DNA of 52,303 bases from Branchiostoma floridae (GCF_000003815.2 NC_049980.1:5896461-5948763); one strand, 5' to 3'. Numbered from the stretch's first letter, positions 18,501 through 28,380 are shown. Translations and numbers: made by a program. The notes: generated by a model from the letters alone, not told the origin.

Positions 18501-19964
18501 ATGTTGTCGCAGATGATACTGAAATAAACATTTAACCATGTACAAGGTATTTTTTTTTTCAAAAACGCTTGTCAAGTAGGTTCATCTATCAAATATGCAC
18601 AGATATGTGAAAAACTTTGTTTTCAAAAGACTACATCTGTGTGAGATAAGTGATATTTGATCAACAGCTTACCCATGTTGGATACCACCGTATTCATGGT
18701 ATCAGAACACAGTTTTCGGCTATACGGATTTCCATTTAAAGGGCCACACAGTGACTGGATTCGACGAGGAAAAAATTAAATAGGGTGCACTTTAGGAATA
18801 CCAAAAATGTTTGAGTTTAGGGTACAAGACAAAAAATATCTTTTTTTATTCTGTCCGCATATCGCCTTCTCACGTCCATTTTGAAACGCCGCTCTGCGGA
18901 GGTCAAATAACTGCAGCCGACTCACACTACAATTTAGACAGGCAGTTGCGTAATGGGGCGCATTTATACACCAAAAAGAAAACTTTCATAATCCAAATCA
19001 TACAATCTCAGAGTCGACACCTTCCTTGACCACGCAGCACAGGTTATATCTGGCTGCCTCTCAAATAAGGCTTTCTACCTCTCCTTCAACAAGTCTATCC
19101 GTACTACTTTATGTATCTGCGTCAAAGACCTGGGGGTGCGGAGGTCGTACTCTCCAAGCAGAGGTTGTGTCGCGAAGATATTGTAGTAGTCGGAAAAATT
19201 ACACCGGCGCTCCTCTTAACTACTACTATATCTACGCGACTCAACCTCTGCTTGGAGAATAGGGGGGCGCGCATAAATACTGTGTTCTGCCAGTCGTGTT
19301 GCAACGTCAGGCTCTTACCTCATCTTCCACAAGAAGACCGACAGTTCGGTAGATAAGCTAACCCTATCTCTATGTCAGAAATAAATATTTAATGAGAAGA
19401 GAGAAGGGCAAGGGTAGAAAGGGCCGTTTGGCGAAATGAACTCTGGCCAGTCGATATGAACCCAATTCACTCAGCCTGCCAACTAGACATCGATGGTGAG
19501 ATCTATCAAAGATACTGTAAACTGGATCATGTGTGCCGCGCTTTTATTTCACTGTTTCCACAGTTTAGCAGGTATTGGAGTTACTCTTCAAAACAATTTG
19601 GAAAAGATGTCAGTTAATATGCAAATTCATTCCTGTCGTCTGCTATTTAACCTCCTTGGTAATACTAAGCTATTCTTCATCATGTGGCCAGACGGGTAGA
19701 GGTCTCCTACAGAGTCCAAGCCATTTACTGTATAATGTTGGGAGAATGTGAGGAGTTAATTTTGCGACTGACATCTTGACAAAAGAGAGTGTTTTATGGT
19801 TCTGTGCCCTGCGTCCAGAAAAGGAATTTTTAAGATATTCAAACCTTCTTTCCATCCTTCCTTGGGGTGAACTCTGTCTCCTCCTCGACGAATTTCCGGA
19901 GCATGGACTGGATCTTCCGCATGCCCTTCGTCACCTCGTTTCCGTCAAGACTGGCGGACGACAT
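5841..19964 (-). CDS. Cys-less pentameric ligand-gated ion channel subunit
   Basis: Seven exons join in frame on the minus strand: 19964-19845, 10591-10463, 9844-9656, 8960-8861, 8140-7983, 7107-6952, 6026-5841. All have GT-AG borders, giving about 345 residues plus a possible first exon at 32306-32247. The product is a subunit of a plasma-membrane channel of the Cys-loop superfamily: an extracellular beta-sandwich, then four membrane helices. Family marks include [12 protein letters not shown] (strand 1), WDPR...FNAV (loop A region), FPFDHQ, the pre-M1 RRWTYYFW, a leucine-rich M2 ([14 protein letters not shown]), [10 protein letters not shown] and a hydrophobic M4 ending IYIATVKR-stop. Using residue numbers with exon 1 included, positions 154 and 168, where the paired cysteines belong, are Val and Leu. 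The M3-M4 loop is only about 10 residues, as in prokaryotic pLGICs. No clear signal peptide is seen, so the 5' end may be incomplete. Ligand and ion selectivity cannot be read from sequence. Confidence 0.88.
6532..6951 (-). repeat. Tandem array of exon-end plus 5' splice-site copies
   Basis: Units of ~100 bp repeat the last ~13 codons of the M1-M2 exon ([11 protein letters not shown]-like) with its GTAAGT donor and the first intron bases. Donor boundaries on the plus strand are 6536/6537, 6634/6635, 6736/6737, 6854/6855 and the genuine 6951/6952, spaced 98, 102, 118 and 97 bp. A degraded sixth copy is at 6369-6408. All five keep the donor sequence. Confidence 0.9.
6952..7107 (-). CDS. pLGIC exon: M1 end, M2 pore helix, M2-M3 loop
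   Basis: Acceptor CAG at 7110-7108 and donor GTAAGT at 6951; 156 bp, phase 0 at both ends. It encodes [14 protein letters not shown] (rest of M1), [19 protein letters not shown] (M2) and [13 protein letters not shown]. It is the source of the adjacent splice-donor array. Confidence 0.92.
7479..7669. mobile_element. Foldback element, ~60-bp arms
   Basis: CGCCAAAAAGCAGTTACTCA at 7479 pairs with TGAGTAACTTCTTTTGGCG ending at 7669. Pairing continues inward through AAGCAACTGGATATGGTTTT and the AGACGTTTCAGACA region. It lies in a channel intron and has no coding capacity. Confidence 0.85.
7714..7859. mobile_element. Short inverted-repeat MITE (ATTGAACTAGTT type)
   Basis: Terminal arms of more than 55 bp, from ATTATTGAACTAGTTAAACT to AGTTTAACTAGTTCAATAAT, include TTGGACTCGCCCAAATTTT paired with AAAATTTGGGTGAGTCCAA. 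The loop is only about 30 bp. It lies in a channel intron. Confidence 0.9.
7983..8140 (-). CDS. pLGIC exon: end of ligand domain and start of M1
   Basis: It starts after CTAG at 8141-8144 with two bases completing a Gly codon and ends ATG before GTGGGT. It encodes [10 protein letters not shown], a lone Cys in MMTCQG, a potential N-glycosylation site NVT, and the conserved pre-M1 [14 protein letters not shown]. Confidence 0.92.
8252..8513. mobile_element. Larger MITE of the ATTGAACTAGTT family
   Basis: Ends are CATTGAACTAGTTTAAAGG and ATAAACTAGTTCAAT, with inner pairs around CACCAATCTTTGTCAAAGAA and TTCCTTGACAAAGACTGGTG. The interior shares TGACGTCACGTTACGCAGAT with the 3131 element, linking the two as one family. 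Confidence 0.75.
8621..8660. mobile_element. End fragment of the TTCACCTTTATCC MITE family
   Basis: CCGGATATAGGTTACC and GGATAAAGGTGGA match the right terminal arm of the full copies at 31028 and 37671. Confidence 0.6.
8861..8960 (-). CDS. pLGIC exon: after the Cys-loop position, beta 7-8
   Basis: CAG acceptor precedes 8960 and a GTTGGT donor follows 8861; 100 bp ends in phase 1, matching the next exon. It encodes [10 protein letters not shown] and a polar stretch rich in Asp and Lys. The position right after FDHQ-E, normally the second Cys-loop cysteine, is Leu. Confidence 0.85.
9372..9630 (-). repeat. Long (AC/TG)n microsatellite with CG interruptions
   Basis: About 260 bp of CA dinucleotides interrupted by GCAC and ATAC units. 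On the gene strand this is a UG-rich tract starting about 20-30 bases after the splice donor at 9655. The many open frames across it are repeat artefacts. Confidence 0.98.
9656..9844 (-). CDS. pLGIC exon: loop A region to FPFDHQ
   Basis: 189 bp, phase 0 at both ends, between TAG acceptor and GTAAG donor. It encodes [18 protein letters not shown], where WDP..xxFNA is the conserved extracellular-domain motif, and [13 protein letters not shown], the Cys-loop core. The first Cys-loop cysteine position is Val. Confidence 0.93.
10463..10591 (-). CDS. pLGIC exon: first beta strands of the ligand domain
   Basis: 129 bp, phase 0, CAG acceptor and GTAAG donor. [18 protein letters not shown] followed by [18 protein letters not shown] is the strand 1-2 pattern (V.IR....VG.ID.....F..D....A.W..P). 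Confidence 0.9.
10652..10844. mobile_element. MITE with CTCTCCAAGCAGAGGTTA ends
   Basis: Left end CTCTCCAAGCAGAGGTTAGA and right end TAACCTCTGCTTGGAGAG are inverted repeats. The inner motif AACAGCCGGAGCCTAA is duplicated at the right side (two copies 25 bp apart). Related to copies at 19148 and 50453. Confidence 0.85.
10966..12010 (+). mobile_element. 5'-truncated CR1/Jockey-type LINE, reverse-transcriptase C-terminus
   Basis: An intact 266-codon frame (10972-11772) begins at [11 protein letters not shown], just after the RT catalytic core, and contains the CR1-type region [15 protein letters not shown] and the helical C-terminus, then TAG. The 3' UTR ends with GAATTC(AAATAAAC)n near 11980-12005, a LINE-type microsatellite tail. 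ATGATATG occurs at both ends (10967-10974 and in GCAATATGATATG after 12005), a possible short target-site duplication. The catalytic YxDD box and the endonuclease are missing, so it is dead on arrival. It lies in the second channel intron, antisense to the channel. CR1 assignment is from motif style only. Confidence 0.85.
12751..12954. mobile_element. MITE with GGGCACATTTCCAAACCG ends
   Basis: GGGCACATTTCCAAACCGAG with GGCCCGGCT pairs with AGCCCGGCCGGGC...CGGTTTGGAAATATGGC. Related copies are at 38665 and 43850. Confidence 0.75.
12960..14470. other. Spacer upstream of the Kelch gene
   Basis: No coding exon is supported. It contains a 13-G run at 13293-13305 and a CTCTCTCT microsatellite at 14219-14233. 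The Kelch promoter and 5' UTR exon should lie here, but no TATA or clear exon was found. Confidence 0.5.
14802..14836. repeat. Perfect 14-bp-arm hairpin
   Basis: GACCTAGTTCTCGC and GCGAGAACTAGGTC are separated by 7 bases, in Kelch intron 1. Confidence 0.9.
14940..15147. mobile_element. MITE with TACTGTAAATGCA ends
   Basis: The left end TACTGTAAATGCAGAGACTT and right end AAATGCATTTAAAGTA enclose alternating CGCGGTGG / CCACCGCG blocks that fold on themselves. It is the same family as 21841-22047, in the opposite orientation. It lies in Kelch intron 1. Confidence 0.85.
17014..17327 (+). mobile_element. Penelope-like element 3' fragment (GIY-YIG C-terminal region)
   Basis: The open frame reads [20 protein letters not shown] then [18 protein letters not shown], the hallmark C-terminus of Penelope-like retroelement proteins near the GIY-YIG endonuclease, and stops at 17199-17201. 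The tail has CTGATGATGGTGTCTGACAG and ACCGAAACGTCGGAAGTAAG, typical of these elements. GAGACAACAAACA occurs perfectly at 17001-17013 and 17328-17340, a 13-bp target-site duplication. Heavily 5'-truncated; cannot move alone. Confidence 0.9.
17891..18087. mobile_element. TTCACCTTTATCC MITE copy in the Kelch 3' UTR
   Basis: The left arm TTCAACTTTATCCGCGGGGT followed by AACCTATATC pairs with CAACGGATAAAGGTGAA at the right. Full-length relatives are at 31028 and 37671. Confidence 0.75.
18523..18528 (+). promoter_or_regulatory. Candidate poly(A) signal of the Kelch gene
   Basis: AATAAA lies 656 bases after the Kelch stop; no earlier canonical signal was noticed. Confidence 0.4.
19148..19262. mobile_element. 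Short MITE, CTCTCCAAGCAGAGGTT family
   Basis: TACTCTCCAAGCAGAGGTTG pairs with CAACCTCTGCTTGGAGAATA. The interior GTCGCGAAGATATTGTAGTA pairs with TACTACTATATCTACGCGAC, so nearly the whole 115 bp is one hairpin. Confidence 0.85.
19845..19964 (-). CDS. Probable pLGIC 5' coding exon
   Basis: A 40-codon phase-0 exon starts with ATG directly after a TTTTCCACAG acceptor (19965-19967 is the CAG) and ends AAG before GTTTGA. It encodes [10 protein letters not shown]... with a charged helical stretch ([15 protein letters not shown]) and joins in frame to VAVHIRCF. The donor is weak and no homologous motif proves the join. The presence of an acceptor means more 5' sequence exists, perhaps the exon at 32247. 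Confidence 0.5.
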
Positions 19965-19993
19965 CTGTGGAAAACAAAATTGTTATAACACTT

Positions 19994-20045
19994 GTTAACC
20001 TTTATCAGTGGGGTAACCTGTATGCGTTGTTTTCAAAACCAGACG
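19994..20045. mobile_element. Left-end fragment of the TTCACCTTTATCC MITE family
   Basis: GTTAACCTTTATCAGTGGGG continuing TAACCTGTATGCGTTGTTTTC matches the left arm of the full copies. Confidence 0.6.
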
Positions 20046-20069
20046 TTGTCAAATGTTGCAATGTTGATA

Positions 20070-20975
20070 AACACGATTAAACAGAAAGATACAAGGAAAT
20101 CTCAAAAGAATCTAGGTGTTCAAACCCCCTATCTCAGTCAGTATACAACAATGGTTAACTGGAAGGAGCGGTCAACCTTGATAAAACACTACCTTCGGGA
20201 AAATATGTCTGCAATATTCACCAAACACCTACAAATATCAACGTTGCATATACCTGGCTGACCAAATCAGGTCCCTTATATTTACTTAGGTCAATCAAGG
20301 GTCAATCAGGCATCTTGTATTGTGTGGGGGTGGCTTTTTTTGCTGAATTTGTTGTCTGTACAATGCAATAGTTCCTCAAATTTTACGCGGATCTTGAATT
20401 TGGAACAAAATTTTCCCTACAACCTTTCCTGTGTTTTCTTCACCTTTATTTTCATCAAGAAAAAATCATTTTTATAAGCTTCTGTACAGCGATCTTAGTT
20501 CGCTCCAATGTCGGAAGTGTATCGTGTGTTCAACCCTTTTCAATGGTTCTTGTCCGGTAGGGGACGAGGTGGATACGTAACAGGGGATTTGATTGGTTTA
20601 AGTAAATGCAACGTTGTATATGTATGCAATGTTGACGACCGACTGTTTTGCGCCTTTACTCTAAGAAAACTTATTCAAATTAGCAATTAAGGCTATTCTA
20701 CTTGGCAATGTATCATTTTTGATGACCAATCAAACTCCTGCGATACCTATGTATCTGTCTGGGGGGGGGGGGGGAACATAGCTTTAAGAAGCAAGTTTTC
20801 CGTCAAGAGTTGCAAGTAATTAAGCCAAATTCAACCAGCCAATCAACAACGCTTTCTCAAGCTGACAGGCAATGTTTGCCTATCAAGGGGCTGGAACAGG
20901 ATGCAAAGCGAAGTTTGATTGGTGGGTTTTAAAACGCCACGATTCATCGACCTCTGAAATTGAAATGATTGTTTG
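20070..20975. other. Gene-free spacer in the putative first channel intron
   Basis: No exon supported. Contains a 14-G run at 20761-20774. Confidence 0.5.
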
Positions 20976-20979
20976 TTGG

Positions 20980-21558
20980 GGGAAACTGAGACCCCCAATC
21001 CGTCTAGAGGTTCTAAAGTTATGCTTACTACAAATATCCTGAAATACAAATAGATACTCACAGAGAGAGGGGGAGGTAGGGAGTGGGAGAGAGAGACAAT
21101 ATTTGTTACCCCCTGTTTCTTTTTTTATGGAGGTAAATGTCTGGTAATACAGTACAAGAGGTAGCAGGTGTGTTCTGTGTTATGAGCTGTCTGCGTATAA
21201 CTCAAAACCCAACAGATTCATTAGCGTACGAGGAATTATGACAGTTAATTGGTGCTATAATTACAATCAGTCCAGAGGTTCGAAAGTTATGCTGACAATA
21301 AATATCCTGAAATACAGGGACAGACAGACACACACACAAACACACACAGGCACACGCATACACACACACAGACACACACACGCACAGAAACACACAGACA
21401 CACACACGCGCAGACAGACACACGCCCACACACACAAACACACGCATACACACACACACAGACACACACACGCACAGAAACACACAGACACACACACGCG
21501 CAGACAGACACACGCACACAGACACACACACACAGAGGCACAGACATACACACACACA

Positions 21559-21614
<56 letters not shown>

Positions 21615-21745
21615 CGTATCAAAATGAATACCTCTATTTTTCATGGAGGTAAATATTTAGTATTACAGTACAGTAGGCAGCAGGTGTATTCCGTGTTATT
21701 AGCTGTCCGCATATCACTCCCCCCAAAACCCAACAGATGCAGAAC
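20980..21745. repeat. Direct duplication of a dispersed repeat, the second copy expanded by (CA)n
   Basis: AGGTTCTAAAGTTATGCTTAC and ATATCCTGAAATACA (about 21005-21055) recur at 21277-21320. The downstream AGCAGGTGTGTTCTGTGTTATGAGCTGTC (21160-21190) recurs at 21679-21710. The second copy holds a ~300-bp CACA/CACAG microsatellite (21319-21613) and ends with the hairpin CCTCTATTTTTCATGGAGG. Confidence 0.8.
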
Positions 21746-21840
21746 TTAATTAATGGAAAAGGTTGACATGACAGAACATTCAACCTTGCTGCGAGGTCGT
21801 TTGCGTGTCACAGTGATGAATATTGACCTCGTCTTGTAAA

Positions 21841-22047
21841 TACTGTAAATGCATTTAAGTCGCGGGGATTTAATTTCGCGGTAGCGGGAAAAAGGACTTT
21901 TCGCGGTGGTTTTAATTTCGCGGTAACACCATAGACTGCAGTACGTCTCATATCATGATAGAAAAATGTTCGCGGTGGTTTTAAATTCGCGGTGAAGTGG
22001 TCAACCGCGAACATTAATCCACCGCGAACATTTCTGCATTTACAGTA
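21841..22047. mobile_element. MITE with TACTGTAAATGCA ends, second copy
   Basis: Starts TACTGTAAATGCATTTAAGT and ends TTTCTGCATTTACAGTA, with CGCGGTGG and CCGCGAACATT inner repeats. It is the inverted-orientation relative of 14940-15147. Confidence 0.9.
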
Positions 22048-22427
22048 TCGGGTAGAATATGTGTCAAAATTGAACGACTTCACTCCTATTTCTCACGGGA
22101 CAGCCACACAGTAGTGGCAAGCTATTGTACATAGAAGAACATGGGAGCGTTTTGTTCTATACAGACTATGTAACAAGCTAAAAGATAGCAGTAACGTTAT
22201 AGGTAGCCCTTTGGGATTCAAAATAAACCACCAAGAGAGAGAGACATATGTTATTAGGAGTTCATTATCACAGCGGGTGTTTGACGGGTGTGGAATGTGA
22301 GTGACTGTAAAATATTTATCAATTACTAGGTGCAATATCAGACAATGTTACATTTTCTGTGAAGAACTAAAATGTACCATGTACTACAATGTCCAATTTC
22401 TTGCCATATCTAGAGCCACATGAATCG

Positions 22428-22675
22428 TGGCTTCCCGTAGCCTAACGGTAAGGGTCTTTGGCTCAAAGCCTAGAGGTCCTTGGTTCGAGTCCACAGAAAT
22501 GCTCTGACATTGTGACCTTGGGAGTGACAACCTATACGAGTTTCCTCACTTCACTCAGGTTAAAATGGTCCATAGACTCGGTTAGGTCCGTCCGACGGAC
22601 AAGACGGTAAATGGAGGTCCCGTGTTTGAGGAGAGCCACGCCTCAAGCACGTAAAAATAGCCCACCACACTGACA
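22428..22675 (+). mobile_element. tRNA-derived SINE, 3'-shortened
   Basis: A box TAGCCTAACGGTAAGG (22438-22453) and B box GGTTCGAGTCC (22482-22492) precede the same central domain as the 5199 SINE (ACTTCACTCAGGTTAAAATGG; GGTAAATGGAGGTCCCGTGT). The head differs (GGCTCAAAGCC anticodon arm), so it is another subfamily. Confidence 0.8.
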
Positions 22676-22929
22676 TTGCAAGCAAAGTAGTGTAAATGTA
22701 TCTTTGGATTATGCACTGGCGGAATTATGTTTGTGATTGGGTACATTTGTTCTAAAATCTCGATTGAAAATATCTGAATATCGAAAGATCTGAAAGAACT
22801 GTTCAAGAATCGTTGGTCACTGAAATAATAGTTTACAGTAGCGTAAGTGAATGTAATGTCATGGATCTTTGAATCACACTTACAAAACCGCCTAGGAATC
22901 TAGATTCGTCAATGGTTTATATCTTAAAA

Positions 22930-23290
22930 TCAAAGCCGGCAAGTTGAGCTAGCCCTGCGATTTCAAAAAAGTCGCTAGAGGGCTCAAACTTATATCACTT
23001 CTTTCCGAGTACAGTAGATATCTACCAACCGAAAATCTTTGCCATACCTTGAATAAAACACACTAAAAATATGAAAACAATACGTTCTGTTGCAGAAACA
23101 GGAAACGCCGCTAGGAGCCCGGGACCCAAAATCTAATCATTCCTTCGACAGTCGGACATGACATAACCACACACCAAGTTTCAGGAAAATCTATCTATAG
23201 CTCCTTCAGTTATACAGTTTAACCACAAACACACAAACATTAAAAACAAAACAAAAATCACCTTCTTGGTGAGTATACTCCCTTTTCGAC
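22930..23290. repeat. Dispersed repeat of the CGCTAGG / end-hairpin family
   Basis: GTCGCTAGAGGGCTCAAAC, GCCGCTAGGAGCCC, ACCAAGTTTCAGGAAAATCT and a short ACAAACACACAAACA run occur in the same order as in copies at 36402 and 39955. Confidence 0.65.
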
Positions 23291-23852
23291 CGCAGCGCTT
23301 GCCTCTGCAAAAACACAACTCGCACTAACCGTTCGTAATCACAGAAAAATCTCACCTTCTATGTTTGGAACACAGCGGCTCAGACTGTATACGACCGGGA
23401 GCTTCCCAAAAACGAGCGGAATGGCAGAGACTGATAAGGACCCGTTTGCAAGGCTACTGAAGTATCCGTTTTTGGAGGGGGCTTTTTATTTTGGTCCCCT
23501 CGTTCCCCTGTGACTCTCGTCCCCAGGGTGTCTGGCGTCCGTCTGATGCCCCGAAACCAGTGTACTTCTCACTATGCCGAAACTAATAATTAACCCTTTA
23601 AGATACATAGTCTTATAAATATTGAAGCCTTTGGTGAATAGATTCTATTTCCTATAGAATATAACCAAAGCATTTCTTTATCTTGATCTATACATAAATG
23701 TTGTCAACATATCGTTTGGAACACAAGTTTTGACAACATCTGTTACTATGTAAAAGTGTAAACCCCTCGCCTGGGTTATTCCATTTATGTCTCAGGGGTT
23801 TACATTCTTACACTAACTTCCGCGCTGTGCCACATTGTCCGTGCTTGTCTTA

Positions 23853-24223
23853 GGCCATGTTAATTTGATTACTAGTATTTGGATGGCATTCACTGGGAAT
23901 CCAAAAACTGATGCGAGCGTGCGAATAATTACAAAGTTTCCTTTATTATGGAATTAAAGTGGTCAGGAAGGTTGAACAATGACATAGCACACAGAATATG
24001 TTGGGCGAACAATAGATTTTTCATCTTAGATCTTTCGCATCTTTCTTCTTTGACTTTGAAATTGACGGCGACGGTAAAGTTGTCCAATATTTTTTTTTAA
24101 TCTAAAGCTCGTTTTGCAGCTGCTTTGTACGATTTACAATATGGTTGAAAACTATTTTTTGCAAACGGACGCGCGAAAATTGATGCGCGCGGATGTCATC
24201 CATATAGTCAAATCAACATGGCC
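23853..24223. mobile_element. Diverged foldback element
   Basis: GGCCATGTTAATTTGATTAC, then TTGGATGGCATTC and GATGCGAGCGTGCG, pair with inverted GATGCGCGCGGATGTCATCC and GTCAAATCAACATGGCC. A separate hairpin (GTGTAAACCCCT / AGGGGTTTACA) lies just upstream at 23757-23806. Confidence 0.7.
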
Positions 24224-24239
24224 TTTCAGCCAAAAAAAC

Positions 24240-27200
24240 TATGTTCGTGTAGAAATTTCTCGTCTACTACCTGGTGATTTTATGTAAAATATGATTAATA
24301 TATGTCACCCTGAATGCAGACAGCCAGTGTCACGCATATGAAAAGTAATAAGCCGTTCTATATGACCTTTGCCATTTTCATATGAACGCTAATAAAACCA
24401 CTCTGAATAATTATGCGGTCAACCATTATATGTGTGCAATATGCCACTGTCTGTGTAAAAACGATAGATAGCCCTTAGGAAGGTGGCTAATATTCCAAAT
24501 ATTATATCGCCTTTCTGGGTTGAGTTTAAAGGTACGCATTGTAGAATCTGTCCGATCTATAAAACAAAATAAATACACTATCTTTAGTCATTCTTCCACG
24601 TCGACAGAAGTTGAATTCTTACACTGCACAACGGTATTCATCGCGTGTTGTGAGATAGTCGAGATGTCTTTACGTTCTACAAGGGTTTCTTTGTGTTTCT
24701 GAGAACTACATGTTCGGGGCTTCGGATCGTGAGACTTGCTGTCTCATTCTTTGCTAACGTTAATAATGTGACAAAAATTACACAAATATCTTAAGAATTA
24801 GTTGTATATTCCGAATATCTATAGCTTTGGCGCCAAAATTGTACAATACGTAGCTTTTAAAAATGAAACATTGTCACTAATTAATTGCCCGAGACGACAA
24901 AACCAGGCTATAATAAAAAACTATCGATGGAAATTTCATCCGGCATATTTTTCCAACCATAGAAAATTAATAAAGCGCGTTCCATATTACATGATAATTG
25001 CGACGTTCTGTATTATTAATAAGGCGTACGCGTGGTTATGACGATCAATCCAGCGAAACAGGTGTGCATAGAAAACACTGGTTTCACAGCATACAAACTA
25101 TTCACGTATGGACAAAACACCGCATATTTACGTGCAAACAAAACACGCTGTGTATATGTAGTGTCTTCCCGTGGGAACAAAATATGGTAGGTATATTCAT
25201 GTTAACGAAACAGTGTATTTACGTATATACAAAAACCAGTACATTCACGTATTAACAAATTTGCCGTGTATCCACTTGTAAATGAAATATAGTATATTTA
25301 CGTATTAGCAAAGCACAAAGTATTCACGTGTAAACAAAACACAGAATATTTAAATTTTTACACAATCTATTCACGTTTTGAAAAAAAAAAACGGTGTATT
25401 CATGTATGAAATTTACATAACCTAAAACACGGGAAATAACATTGACAAAGGCGTTGAATGTCCTGTCCCGTTATGTATATGTTTCAGCGATGTTTATGTT
25501 TCCCATGAAAAAAAGGAAGTCCAATTTTCAGTTATTCATTCTATCCAATGGTGCGTAGCATGTAAACATGCATTGATGCAGCTACGGATTGTTAGAGGCA
25601 TTGGCAACAACATTTTATCATTGAAGCATTCTACCATGCTCTATTTAGCTTCCCGTTGTAAATATCTTCCTAAAACCGCACGAAAAAATCTTTTGAACGA
25701 TTTTTTTACGAATTTTGAAATAAAGCAAAATGTCAAGCCATAAAAATGAATACATAGGTGAAAATACCAGTATTAAGATCGAAGAAAAATTCATTTCATA
25801 AACATTTACGTTGTTCAAATATGGCAACGGTTACGCTGTAATTTTTTTTCATAATTCATCGGAAAGAAATATTCATTTTATAAAGCCATGCCATCTAGAA
25901 CAGTGAGTGACAAAACAAAATTGCGACCGAGAGAAAATACATAACCCACCCTCTAGAGACGTACCAGCAAGCGGTCCAGATCATTATTGTCTTTCCAAAA
26001 AGATTACGTCAATTACTCTTGGTTATGAAAATGCCATGTGACGCCGGCAAACAAGATCTCATTATCTCTTACAGTCTGCGCTTTGGTCATGCAAAATACA
26101 TCGGGGATGATAGGACACAGCCTTCTGTCATCTGCGACTGCATTACTGCAAATTGATATTTAATATTTCACGAACTATTATCCGTTATTACTCTGTGGGA
26201 AAGGAATTAAGAACCCCCGAGGGAATAGGTATGATAAGGCTGCCGGCAGGCGGGCAAAATTATTTCATATATATTGCTTTTATGATAATAGAGTTTATGA
26301 TAGATTGAACTATGTCGTGTTTTTTTTTTCTTTTGTATACAAAACACATATGAAACGTTTAGTTCTGTTATTTTTTCACCTACAAATGTAATACGTAGCA
26401 TTGCGTTTCTTGCCAAAATAACGTACACATTGTATTATATGTTTAAATGTTAGGAACAGGGGCGTAATGTGTGTTATCAAAGCTTAAAATATTGTGTGTG
26501 TTTTTTTTCTAACACAACTAAAGACCATGTAATCGCAGAGTTACCAAACTAAAAACCAGAAGTCGTCATAACAAATTGTAGTGTTATGTACAAATTGGTC
26601 TCGTCCGTTCCCATGACAACGAAAACTCCACAGTAAACCTTCTCACGCCCCCATCGCGGAGGGTCAATGCCGTACCTGGCAGACCCGCAAGACTCAAGGT
26701 CACGATCGAAAGGTCACGGTGACATTTTGTAGGAGTGGGATTTGGATTCCAGAGAGGGACTGTTTCCTTGGTTACCACCTTGCTTCGCTCTCGTGTGCAA
26801 AATTTCACGTCCTTTCCAGATGTGGAAGTTGAGGGAGAAGGGACACGTAATCTCGATCAACAGTCGACTTGGGCTCTTCGAATTAAGAAAACATAACCAC
26901 ACTCCTATACAGCAAAGAATCTGTCAATTTTGTAGCTTAGGCCACACCGACTTGGTTTTATGGAAGACATCCTCTGGAGACCCCAAAACTAATGCGCGAA
27001 AAAAACAGCAAAAATACCGCTGAACCATAGGACGACTAGACATTCAGTTCATGCTTTCCCAGGCTTGGTTTGTCTATTGTTCACCTCCAGGAAGTACACA
27101 AATATGTATAAGATTGTTCCCATGTGACCTGTGCTTAGCCTACTGGGACAGAGATGTACTAGAGAGGTCTTCATTAATTCTCTTAGATACAGTTATACTT

Positions 27201-28380
27201 TCCATACCTTCTAAGAACAACGTACCGAACTGAACGTAGGTCAAAGAACTGAATTTCTAGACTATCCTCTCTCCTTGGATTCAAAAGGCACGTTGCCAAT
27301 ATAATTAAGTAGATGGGGCCCTAGTAAGAGACGCTTTTAGTCGATACATTTGAAATGGAAACGTGAATGGACGAAGATCTTTATTGTACATATATAACGT
27401 TACCCAACGGGTTAAGTACAAGTCACAACAAATGGGCAGTTTACAGACACATTTATGTGCCTTCGACTTCTCCTTGCTTCTTTGTGATGGTGAAAATGTA
27501 GGAGCTATATGTTTAACAGTCAAAGGTTTGTCTAAACTCATTAGAAATAGCTATGTAGGTATTTGTAATACTTTAGTGTGGAAAGATGCAAAAATTGAGT
27601 CAAGGGCGAAGGAGAGAAATCCTGAGTCTAGTATTGACCAAAAAATGCTTTGCCCGCAAAAAAATGCAAACAAGTTTTGTCAGCTGTTTTACTGATATTG
27701 TTAGCCTAGCCACATATTCCCCAAGCAGAGGTTACGGTGTGTGTGTGTGAGGGGGGGGGGGGGTGTTGAGGGGGAGGCAACCGTAAGAAATCCTGCCCAC
27801 TGTTATACAGAAACCGAAATCTCTACTTAGAACTTGAACTTTATTCTTTGCTTTTCATACAAAATACGTCTTTACCAACCATGCATAACATACAACAACA
27901 ACAATGATAAAAGGAAGAAATATGAGAGAAATACTAAACAAAAACCACAGGGGACAGGATAGCGTACGTCCTCTAAATGTCATTGAACCACGGAATGTCT
28001 GAAACCGCGAATTGAAGTGACCCCGAAACGACTTCATTTCCCGCCAAAAGGGACATCCTGTTTTGACTGGGCTTCTATAGTTTCTGCACACCAAGCTTTT
28101 GGAAGGTGTCACGCCTCCATATAGAGGCTGTGTGATGTTTGGCATGATAATCTGATAGTTTACTTTGAAACCGATTTTGAAATGTTATAGTTTAGCCCAG
28201 CTTAGCAATGTTAGAAATGCACAGTAGCAAAATAAGATATGCTAGCGCTCAATTTGCTGTTGCAAATCAAGCAGAGCACTTCATGTGGTAACAAAACATT
28301 TCTACAAGAGCCTGGCACCTCCGAGCGACTAGCTTATTTATATTTCAGCCATACATAGTATGGTGAAATATATTGTATTC
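24240..28380. other. Gene-free AT-rich region
   Basis: Only short frames with no recognisable domain. Contains the minisatellite at 25095, a lone CCCCAAGCAGAGGTTA terminal repeat at 27720 (end of a CTCTCCAAGCAG MITE), a G-rich GTGTGTG tract at 27738-27762 and a (TTTC)n stretch at 28388-28408. Confidence 0.55.
25095..25430 (+). repeat. Diverged ~26-bp minisatellite
   Basis: About twelve head-to-tail units of the form TATTYACGTRTNAACAAAACACAG, for example TATTTACGTATTAGCAAAGC and TATTCACGTGTAAACAAAAC, both with a 26-bp period near 25290-25345. Confidence 0.8.

Noticed and set aside
21319-21613. CRISPR-like regular repeat
   Set aside because: Simple CA/CACAG microsatellite with no spacers; the genome is eukaryotic.
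21202-21644. Long frames on both strands
   Set aside because: Products of the CACA/CACAG microsatellite.
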